A stretch of DNA of 6,431 nucleotides, taken from Candidatus Fibrimonadales bacterium. GTDB lineage: Bacteria > Fibrobacterota > Fibrobacteria > Fibrobacterales > Fibrobacteraceae. The stretch spans positions 1 to 6,431 of the forward strand of contig WQSA01000065.1 in NCBI GenBank assembly GCA_009788135.1, read 5' to 3'. Both the position numbers and the translations under genes were made by a program. The notes beneath the pieces were generated by a model that was not told where the DNA came from, made no database searches, and saw nothing but the letters and a program-made list of their open reading frames with translations. This document shows, in pieces, positions 1 through 5,186 of this stretch (positions are counted from its first letter, which is position 1; each line of letters opens with the position of its first letter).

Positions 1-13
1 CCCCCCCCCCCCC
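1..13. repeat. Poly-C (poly-G on the minus strand) homopolymer at the window edge
   Basis: Thirteen consecutive C residues open the window, and the tract may continue beyond it. On the minus strand it is a poly-G run inside a possible divergent reading frame that starts at the ATG complementary to 41-43 and reads MQKYLHLRKFGGGG before leaving the window. It could be a slippage-prone contingency tract. It could equally be an assembly or sequencing artefact, since poly-G is a known artefact of two-colour sequencing and contigs often end at homopolymers. The sequence alone cannot separate these. Confidence 0.9.
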
Positions 14-92
14 AAATTTTCTTAAATGTAAATATTTCTGCATACCGAAAGCATTGCGGTGCGCAAACGAATTTCAGGCAATTCCGCTTGGA

Positions 93-116
93 TATAACAA
101 CCAAAAAAGAGAGGTG
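93..116 (+). promoter_or_regulatory. Possible -10 box and ribosome binding site for the 121-651 gene
   Basis: TATAAC at 93-98 is a reasonable -10 hexamer, but no convincing -35 lies 16-18 bp upstream. AGAGGTG at 110-116 is a good Shine-Dalgarno sequence 4 bases before the ATG at 121 and supports that start. The ribosome binding site is much more secure than the promoter. Confidence 0.4.
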
Positions 117-120
117 AAAG

Positions 121-651
121 ATGGAAAAACATCCGTTACATAAAACAGTTGGCGAATTATTAAAAAAATTTGCTAAAGATAAAAAATTCGAAACAAGGCT
201 AGATTCAGCTTGCGGTGGAGATCAATTGATTTCTTTATTTTCTTGTTCTGAAAAATCTAGAGAATCACGTTTATGTTGCGTTGATGCAATGCTGTTGAAA
301 AATAACAAAGTTGCTGTTGTTATAGAAATAGAAGAATCTGACATTAAGCCTACGCAAATTTGTGGTAAATATTTAACGACTGCATTATCAAAAGAATATA
401 ACTATGCAGATAAAGAAAGCGTTAGCATAGAAAAGGAATCTATTGATTTTATTCAAATATTAGATACAAGTGAACTCAAACAAAATTCGCGTAAAGAAAA
501 ACAGTTTAAAAATATAGAGCAAGCCATAAAAGATAATTTGTGCGGTTGCGTAAAAAATTATAATATAATTTACATAGATTGGGAAGACGAAAGAGAAGAT
601 GTTTTAGAAAAAAAAATGTATGATATTCTTTCTTTGCAGCTTGTGAAATAA
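121..651 (+). CDS. AT-rich hypothetical protein, possible PD-(D/E)xK-like fold
   Basis: The 176-residue product has no signal peptide or membrane segment and is probably cytoplasmic. I do not recognise it with certainty. Residues about 50-85 resemble a nuclease-type core: Asp55 in a strand (CVDAMLL), a short turn, then a hydrophobic strand ending E69-I-E71-E72, then 'SDIKPTQICGK'. This layout fits the PD-(D/E)xK superfamily, with Glu in place of the usual Lys, as in the E-x-E of BamHI. That is inference from pattern only. Seven cysteines (31, 42, 52, 53, 81, 141, 143) are many for its size. G+C is about 31% in 121-360 (75 of 240 counted), against about 49% in a 120-base sample of the next gene, so recent transfer is possible. 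The start is supported by AGAGGTG. The next gene follows after 62 bp and need not be co-transcribed. It could also be an uncharacterised conserved family without nuclease activity. Confidence 0.8.
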   Translation: MEKHPLHKTVGELLKKFAKDKKFETRLDSACGGDQLISLFSCSEKSRESRLCCVDAMLLKNNKVAVVIEIEESDIKPTQICGKYLTTALSKEYNYADKESVSIEKESIDFIQILDTSELKQNSRKEKQFKNIEQAIKDNLCGCVKNYNIIYIDWEDEREDVLEKKMYDILSLQLVK

Positions 652-713
652 ACAAAAACGGAGAATTAGGAATACTAAAGCACATTGCCAACTTTTAAAT
701 TTATGAGCTTCTA

Positions 714-1565
714 ATGAAAAAATTTCTTTTGCCAATTCTTTTTTTCGCTTCTCTGTCTTATGCCGCTGGCACCGTGGCGGTTCTGGAAATAGTTCCAGCC
801 GATGGAGTGGAATTGAAAGTTTTGGAATCACGCCACTTGACGGATGAGCTGCGAACAAGAGCCCGCGAAGCCTTGCCTAAAGGCAGGTACACAATTCTGA
901 CCAGAGACAACATTATGTCTCTGCTACCCCCAGACTCGGAAGAAGCACAGTGCCTTGCCGAGAGCTGCGCTGTTGATATTGGCAGAGCAATAGGGGCGGA
1001 GTATATAACGCAGGGTTTCATCGGCGAGTTTATGGGCATGCTTACATTGACGGTAGAGCTTTACGAATCCATAAGCGGCAATCTTCTTGGCAGTTTTGTG
1101 ACGGAGGGCAAGGATATGATGGACTTGCTCAGAACAATCCGGGAGAAAGCTCCTGCTTTGTTTGCGGGAATTGCCAGCAAACCTCCAGAGCCCGAGCCTA
1201 AGCAACCAGAAACTCATCCAGAGCCTCAACTTGAGCGGGCGATTTCTTTGGATGTTGATGCCGTGCTTGGTTACAGTCAGCCTGTGGAGAAAAAGATAGA
1301 ACCTCAGGTTTGGGAGGTTGAAGAGAAGGGCAGCAATAGTTTCTGGGTTGCTCTTGCATTTGATGTGATTGGCATCGGGCTTCTTGCTTATGGTTATGCT
1401 CAGGATATGGCTGTCGGGGACAGGCACGATAAATACAGGGCTTCGCAGTCAGATTTTGGTTCTTCTTGGAAAAAAGTTGAAGAAGCCAAAACTGCGAGGA
1501 ATGCGTCTTATATTGCCGGGGGCGTTTTTCTGGCAACTGGAATTGGGGTGCATATATGGTTTTAG
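714..1565 (+). CDS. Secreted protein with TolB/CsgG-like N-terminal domain and two C-terminal membrane segments
   Basis: The 283-residue product starts with a signal peptide (MKKFLLPILFFASLSYA, cleavage near residue 18). Residues about 19-150 alternate strands and helices in the way of the N-terminal domains of TolB, CsgG and LpoB-like proteins: a 'TVAVLEI' strand, a 'LTDELRTRAREAL' helix, 'YTILTRDNI', 'AVDIGRAIGAEYITQG', and 'LTLTVELYESISGNLLG'. This fold assignment is inference. A Pro/Glu-rich linker spans about 156-172. Two hydrophobic segments lie at about 209-229 and 264-283, flanking a charged loop (DRHDKYRASQSDF... VEEAKTARN), and the protein ends in GVHIWF. I associate this tail with Fibrobacterota envelope proteins, from memory. 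Probable location is the periplasm, anchored by the C-terminal hairpin. The ATG lacks a clear Shine-Dalgarno; it is chosen because the signal peptide begins there and an in-frame stop lies at 696-698. The final codons overlap the following lipoprotein gene by 10 bases. The partner and exact role are unknown. Confidence 0.85.
   Translation: MKKFLLPILFFASLSYAAGTVAVLEIVPADGVELKVLESRHLTDELRTRAREALPKGRYTILTRDNIMSLLPPDSEEAQCLAESCAVDIGRAIGAEYITQGFIGEFMGMLTLTVELYESISGNLLGSFVTEGKDMMDLLRTIREKAPALFAGIASKPPEPEPKQPETHPEPQLERAISLDVDAVLGYSQPVEKKIEPQVWEVEEKGSNSFWVALAFDVIGIGLLAYGYAQDMAVGDRHDKYRASQSDFGSSWKKVEEAKTARNASYIAGGVFLATGIGVHIWF
1544..1550 (+). promoter_or_regulatory. Internal ribosome binding site for the lipoprotein gene
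   Basis: TGGGGTG lies inside the end of the upstream gene, 5 bases before the ATG at 1556. It resembles an imperfect GGAGGTG. Together with the 10-base gene overlap (ATATGGTTTTAG), it suggests that ribosomes finishing the upstream gene reinitiate here. Confidence 0.45.
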
Positions 1566-2416
1566 GTTTGTTTTTTGCGATGTTATTCCTTTTCGGCTGC
1601 ACGCAAGCGGAGCGAGACAACTATTTGGATCCTGACGGGATAAATTATGTTGGAAGTGTTGAGTTAAGCAGTTCATCTGCGGTCGTGCCAAGCTCTTCCA
1701 GCGTTGAACCGCTACCGAGCAGCAGTTCATCTGCGGATGAGCCAAGTTCTTCCAGCGTTGCTTTGCCACCGAGCAGCAGCTCGTCTGCGTATGTACCAAG
1801 TTCTTCCAGCGTTGAACCGCTACCGAGCAGCAGTTCATCTGCGGATGAGCCAAGTTCTTCCAGCGTTGCTTTGCCGCCGAGCAGCAGTTCGTCTGCGGAT
1901 GAGCCAAGTTCTTCCAGCGTTGCTTTGCCGCCGAGCAGCAGCTCATCTTTGGATGAGCCAAGCTCTTCAAGCACAGCTCCAATATCTATAAATCTTGCGC
2001 TCGGCGGCACGGCTACAGCGTCTCGCTCAGAAGACAGTTACACTCCGGACAAAGTACTAGATGGCGATACTATTAGCGGTTACTCTCGTTGGTCAAGTTA
2101 TCAAAATGATGATGATAACGATAATCAATGGATTGCAGTAGATTTGGGCGAAGTTTATAAAATAAATAAGGTTATTCTAATATGGGAACGTGCAATGGGG
2201 AGAGATTACAGAATTGATGTTTCTATAGACAATAGTAATTGGACTCTAGTGTATAATGTTACCGACAACATAGAGGATACCTACAACACGCGATATACTA
2301 GAACGCATGATTTTTCTCCTGTGGATGCTCGCTATGTAAGGATGTTCGGTTTAAAACGTCAGTATGAATTTGGAGGATTTTCTCTTTATGAATTTGAGAT
2401 TTATGGCGAACAATAA
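1556..2416 (+). CDS. Lipoprotein with Ser/Pro repeat linker and F5/8 type C (discoidin/CBM32-like) domain
   Basis: The 286-residue product has a short hydrophobic leader ending in a lipobox-like L12-F13-G14-C15, so Cys15 is the likely lipidated residue (Phe at -2 is unusual). Residues 19-34 (ERDNYLDPDGINYVG) match the style of Fibrobacter lipoproteins. Residues 37-142 are six imperfect 18-residue repeats of SSSSS-A-D-E-P-SSSS-V-ALPP/EPLP, a flexible spacer. Residues about 144-284 form a jelly-roll F5/8 type C domain: 'NLALGGTATAS', R178-W179, 'QWIAVDLGEV', 'INKVILIWERA', 'YRIDVSIDNSNW', 'DARYVRMFG' and 'GFSLYEFEIYG'. This family commonly binds galactose-type or other cell-surface glycans. No catalytic domain is present, so the protein probably presents a binding module on the surface, in adhesion or polysaccharide capture. 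It overlaps the upstream envelope gene by 10 bases, implying co-expression. G+C falls from about 57% in the linker (1681-1800) to about a third in the binding domain (2101-2280), suggesting domain acquisition. Confidence 0.9.
   Translation: MVLGLFFAMLFLFGCTQAERDNYLDPDGINYVGSVELSSSSAVVPSSSSVEPLPSSSSSADEPSSSSVALPPSSSSSAYVPSSSSVEPLPSSSSSADEPSSSSVALPPSSSSSADEPSSSSVALPPSSSSSLDEPSSSSTAPISINLALGGTATASRSEDSYTPDKVLDGDTISGYSRWSSYQNDDDNDNQWIAVDLGEVYKINKVILIWERAMGRDYRIDVSIDNSNWTLVYNVTDNIEDTYNTRYTRTHDFSPVDARYVRMFGLKRQYEFGGFSLYEFEIYGEQ
1664..1981 (+). repeat. Six 54-bp in-frame tandem repeats encoding the Ser/Pro linker
   Basis: Units begin at 1664, 1718, 1772, 1826, 1880 and 1934; the last is 48 bp. Units 2 (1718-1771) and 4 (1826-1879) differ only in the last codon (CCA against CCG), and unit 5 differs from unit 4 by one base (TCA against TCG). 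Units 1 and 3 end in EPLP, while units 2, 4 and 5 end in ALPP. This suggests duplication of a 108-bp dimer followed by duplication of a 54-bp unit. Each unit is a multiple of three, so copy-number changes keep the frame. Confidence 0.93.
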
Positions 2417-2507
2417 CTGTCATCCATAAAATCAGTGACTTTTTGTATTATAATAGAACCGCATAACTGGCATAAGACAAATGAATATTGTTGAATGGCT
2501 GCTGGAG
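2417..2507. other. Intergenic region between convergent transcription units
   Basis: These 91 bp separate the lipoprotein stop from the end of the minus-strand operon. No clear terminator hairpin is visible for either direction. A palindromic TATTATAATA at 2446-2455 looks like a -10 box but has no -35 partner on either strand. A 13-codon frame, MNIVEWLLESNIV, begins at 2481 and ends at 2522; it may be the remnant of a gene start. Confidence 0.6.
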
Positions 2508-3023
2508 TCAAACATCGTCTAGCTTTTTGAAATCCAACCTAATCCCGCCAGAAGTCGAATCTCCCACATGATGCGTAATGCAAAAAATCTCCCTTGCCTC
2601 GCTCTCTTCCTTTAGCAAATTCTCAATCACTTCAATATTAGCCTTATCCAAGCCTGCAAACGGCTCGTCCAAAATCCAAAGCGGGCGGTTTAGCAAAATT
2701 ATCCTCGCAATAGCCAAGCGCCTCTTTTCACCGCCGCTAAAATTATTCGGGGATTCGCCAAGCCTCTGCTCAAAATGCCCCAAATTAACCCTTTTCAGCG
2801 CACTCTTGACCTCCTCCAAATCTCGCATCTCAACAGGGCAAAGATTTTCCCAGAGCGTTCCCTTAAACCAAATCGGGTTCTGCGGCATCCATGCTATATC
2901 GTTTTTATCGCCGTCATAAATCAACTTCATCTCGCTATCCTGCGATTCAATATGCCCCAGCATCTCCAAAATCATGCGAGTCTTTCCGCTGCCAGACGGC
3001 CCCGTGATATAAATCAACCCCAT
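2508..3023 (-). CDS. cydD: CydD-like ABC exporter ATPase domain, encoded separately and N-terminally short
   Basis: The 171-residue product carries the full set of ABC ATPase motifs: Walker A GPSGSGKT at 8-15, Q-loop Gln48 (WMPQNP), signature FSGGEK at 95-100, Walker B PLWILDE with Asp119-Glu120, D-loop GLD at 124-126, and switch His151. It is short for this domain. It begins directly at the strand before Walker A, so the N-terminal sheet with the aromatic A-loop is missing, and Walker A to Q-loop is also compact. The ATG overlaps the end of the membrane-domain gene by 10 bases (ATGGGGTTGA). A GAGG complementary to 3029-3032 sits 5 bases upstream, so coupled translation as its own polypeptide is plausible. 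Normally this domain is fused to the membrane domain in CydD. It could be a working split subunit that pairs with the upstream product, or the tail of a decaying gene. Conserved motifs argue for recent or continuing function. Confidence 0.85.
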   Translation of the reverse strand: MGLIYITGPSGSGKTRMILEMLGHIESQDSEMKLIYDGDKNDIAWMPQNPIWFKGTLWENLCPVEMRDLEEVKSALKRVNLGHFEQRLGESPNNFSGGEKRRLAIARIILLNRPLWILDEPFAGLDKANIEVIENLLKEESEAREIFCITHHVGDSTSGGIRLDFKKLDDV

Positions 3024-3877
3024 GCCACCCTCGCATTTATCGCTACATGAAACGAAGTTCCGAATTGCCTAATAGGTCGGTAGAATTCCGGCGTAATCAG
3101 CAGTGCCAAAAACGCTGTGCTAAACTCCATGCTTCCGCCCATCAATCTGAGCGCCAAGCTTACTGCGATTAACGCAATGCTCAAAGAGCCTGCCCACTCC
3201 TGAACCAAAGCGGAGAGAAACGCAACCTTCAATACCGCTAAAGTTTTCTCGCCAAACTCGCTCTCAGCCGCTTCCAAATCTCGCTGTCGCTCCTTAACCT
3301 TTTTAAATATTTTTATAGTCTTGTATCCCTGCAAACTCTCCAAAAAAAACGCTCTCAATTTAGCAAAGCTTTGCCACTGATCCTCAGATTTCTGCTTTGC
3401 CATTTTTCCTATCAAAAATAAAAACAAAGGGAGCAAGAGCCCAGTTATGAGCAAAATTACAAATGTCAATTTATCTATAAAAAACATAACTCCCAAAATA
3501 ATGCAAGGAACAATCACAGCCAAAAAAGCGCTCGGCAAAAAACGGCTGTACCAGGGCTCCATCAAATCCACGGTTTTCATATAATGCAAAGAGAGTTCCT
3601 GCAAAGGCATTCCTTTCTGCGCGCGATCCTGAATGGGCATTGTGTTCAAAAATTTGTCCTGAAAATAAGCTCGCAGATTTTCCTTCGCTTTGCCGCCAAG
3701 CTCAAGCGACAATCTCTGCGAAAGAAAATGCAACAGGGCAAATGCGCAAATCGCTACTACCAATTCGCATGGAGATTCTCTAGCTATCTGAAAAACCGCA
3801 AAAATCAAAGCGATGCGAGAAGCACAAGCGGTAATAACAGTCAAAGCCAAAAATTTTCTAGGAATAAATCTACGCAT
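3014..3877 (-). CDS. cydD: CydD-like ABC exporter transmembrane domain (membrane half only)
   Basis: The 287-residue product is a type IV (exporter-fold) ABC membrane domain in the inner membrane, with hydrophobic segments at about 9-31, 38-54, 115-134, 137-157, 217-240 and the 250s. Several stretches match CydD strongly: 'RFLPSAFLAVIVPCIILGV', 'LPLFLFLIGKMA', 'ESLQGYKTIKIFKK', 'VLKVAFLSALVQEW', 'GSLSIALIAVSLALRL', and 'ITPEFYRPIRQFGTSFH'. With CydC, CydD forms the heterodimeric exporter needed for cytochrome bd assembly, associated with cysteine/glutathione export or haem handling. CydD proteins are usually about 550-590 residues with a fused ATPase. This one stops 10 residues after the conserved 'GTSFH', and the ATPase follows in another frame. 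The start overlaps the upstream CBS-domain gene by 8 bases, with no clear Shine-Dalgarno, which points to translational coupling. No CydC is in the window, so a divergent homodimeric exporter is also possible. Confidence 0.85.
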   Translation of the reverse strand: MRRFIPRKFLALTVITACASRIALIFAVFQIARESPCELVVAICAFALLHFLSQRLSLELGGKAKENLRAYFQDKFLNTMPIQDRAQKGMPLQELSLHYMKTVDLMEPWYSRFLPSAFLAVIVPCIILGVMFFIDKLTFVILLITGLLLPLFLFLIGKMAKQKSEDQWQSFAKLRAFFLESLQGYKTIKIFKKVKERQRDLEAAESEFGEKTLAVLKVAFLSALVQEWAGSLSIALIAVSLALRLMGGSMEFSTAFLALLITPEFYRPIRQFGTSFHVAINARVAWG

Positions 3878-5132
3878 CTGGTATTCGGCTTATCTTTACC
3901 TTGCCAACTCTCTGACCATCCATGCTCAAAACTTCAAAGCGAAATTTTTTCCATTCAAAAACATCGCCCTGCTGCGGAATCTTATTTAAAATGCTCATCG
4001 CCATTCCGCTGATAGTATGGTAAGAATCGGGGTCTTCACCAGGCAATTCAGAAAAGGCAAACATTTCCATTACGGAATGAATATCCGTTAGCCCATCAAT
4101 AACGCTTGAAGTTTCTGGCAATTCAGATTCAGACACTAGCACAGTGGTTATGTCTTCCAGAGTAACTATGCCGCTGCAAACTCCGTATTGATCTATAACA
4201 AGAGCCATAGGGTCTTTCAATTTTTGCATTTGATGAAGAGCGTCAAGAACATTGATAGACTCTGGAAGGAATAGCGGAGGTCTGAGCATGGCTTCCACAT
4301 TTAATTCGCCGCCGGCAGTCAGTTGGCAAAGCATATCTCGCGCATCCACGGTTCCCAAAGGATTTTCCATGCTTTCCTTGGCAACAGGAAATTGCGAAAA
4401 CTCGCTGAGCATAATAATTCCGCGCAACTCGTCATTGCTCAGATCAAGCTTGAGCCATTCAACCATAACCCTCGGAGTCATAACAGAAGCGAGAATTCTA
4501 TCGGATAAATTGAAAATTCGATTCACCATGGTAAGCTCGTCTTTCTCAATGCCGCCTTCCTGATGTCCCTGCTTTACCATTTGCTGAACTTCTGCCGCAG
4601 TCACCGGGCGCTTTATATTTTTGTGCAAACCAAATGGGCGAAGAATCAAGTCTCCCGAAAAATCAAAGAACCATACAAAGGGTTTCAGAATAATTGAGAG
4701 CATATGCATGGGCGGAGCGCCAAGGCAGGAAATTCTTTCCGCAAACTGCAAAGCCAGCCTCTTTGGAACAAGCTCGCCAACAACCAAAGAAATATAAGTA
4801 GCGCTAATCACTATTGCAGGCAAAGCTACCACTTCAGCATATTCTGCCAAAAAAGGAACGTTTTTTAAAAAGGCTTCCAACGGCTCTCTAAGCGTTGCGC
4901 CGCCATAAGCTCCAGACAAAATTCCAGCCAAAGTTATGCCTATCTGCGCTGTGGACAAAAAGACATTCGGATCTTCCAAAATAGCTATCGCTCTTGAAGC
5001 GCCCCATCTTCCTTCCTGTTCCATTTGCCGCAGAAGAGATGGTCTTGCCGAAACGACTGCTATCTCTACGAGTACTAATATCGCATTCATTAGCACCATT
5101 AAGAACAAAACTATCACATGAAGAATTACCAT
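3870..5132 (-). CDS. CNNM/HlyC/CorC-family membrane protein (DUF21, CBS pair, CorC_HlyC domain)
   Basis: The 420-residue product has the standard architecture of this family. A DUF21/CNNM membrane domain (about 1-190) contains 'EIAVVSARPSLLRQM', 'FLSTAQIGITLAGILSGAYGGATL' and 'VVGELVPKRLAL'. A CBS pair (about 210-335) includes 'VMTPRVMVEWL', 'FSQFPVAKES', 'DPMALVIDQYG' and 'GIVTLEDITTVLV'. A C-terminal CorC_HlyC domain (about 345-418) includes 'YHTISGMAM' and 'GDVFEWKKFRFEVLSMDG'. Members sit in the inner membrane and are linked to magnesium, sodium or other cation transport; the CBS pair usually senses adenine nucleotides. The older 'hemolysin' label is not a demonstrated function here. The first start, at 5132, gives an initial hydrophobic segment of normal length. 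No strong Shine-Dalgarno precedes it. The stop overlaps the CydD membrane-domain start by 8 bases, making it the first gene of a three-gene minus-strand operon. It looks intact. Confidence 0.93.
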   Translation of the reverse strand: MVILHVIVLFLMVLMNAILVLVEIAVVSARPSLLRQMEQEGRWGASRAIAILEDPNVFLSTAQIGITLAGILSGAYGGATLREPLEAFLKNVPFLAEYAEVVALPAIVISATYISLVVGELVPKRLALQFAERISCLGAPPMHMLSIILKPFVWFFDFSGDLILRPFGLHKNIKRPVTAAEVQQMVKQGHQEGGIEKDELTMVNRIFNLSDRILASVMTPRVMVEWLKLDLSNDELRGIIMLSEFSQFPVAKESMENPLGTVDARDMLCQLTAGGELNVEAMLRPPLFLPESINVLDALHQMQKLKDPMALVIDQYGVCSGIVTLEDITTVLVSESELPETSSVIDGLTDIHSVMEMFAFSELPGEDPDSYHTISGMAMSILNKIPQQGDVFEWKKFRFEVLSMDGQRVGKVKISRIPDA

Positions 5133-5186
5133 TTAGGTTAAAAATACAATTTTCTATATTTATATTATTAGTCTAGGAGGCCGTTT
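5133..5186. promoter_or_regulatory. Divergent promoter region between the CBS-domain gene and the aminotransferase
   Basis: These 54 bp are very AT-rich and lie between two outward-facing start codons, so they should hold promoters for both the minus-strand operon and the plus-strand aminotransferase. On the plus strand, TATATT at 5155-5160 is a candidate -10 that would give a leader of about 20 bases, with only a weak TTTAGG at 5132-5137 as -35. No single minus-strand promoter stands out. No operator-like inverted repeat is obvious. Confidence 0.5.
5175..5180 (+). promoter_or_regulatory. Perfect AGGAGG ribosome binding site for the aminotransferase
   Basis: AGGAGG lies 6 bases before the ATG at 5187 and fixes that start. 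It is the only perfect Shine-Dalgarno sequence in front of a gene in this window. The other genes have weak, imperfect or coupled start sites, so this gene is probably translated most strongly. Confidence 0.88.

Noticed and set aside
54..66. Inverted repeat TTGCG-GTG-CGCAA
   Set aside because: A 5-bp stem with a 3-base loop and no T tract or conserved context is likely chance.
703..714. Three-codon frame ATG-AGC-TTC-TAA overlapping the start of the 714-1565 gene
   Set aside because: It could be a coupling leader, but it has no ribosome binding site and is short enough to be chance.
924..1620. Minus-strand open frames opposite the TolB/CsgG-like gene
   Set aside because: They have no family resemblance, no ribosome binding site and composition typical of an antisense shadow. 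The plus-strand frame has a signal peptide and domain structure.
1449..2010. Long open frames on both strands across the Ser/Pro repeat, giving repetitive proteins
   Set aside because: A 54-bp repeat with no stop in a frame keeps that frame open through every copy. The frame encoding the Ser linker is continuous with a lipoprotein leader and a recognisable binding domain, so the others are by-products.
2446..2455. Palindromic TATTATAATA resembling a bidirectional -10 box
   Set aside because: No -35 element fits on either strand at 16-18 bp, and only converging gene ends lie on both sides.
3584..4012. Plus-strand 142-codon open frame
   Set aside because: It lies opposite well-recognised CydD and CorC coding sequence and its translation resembles no known domain.
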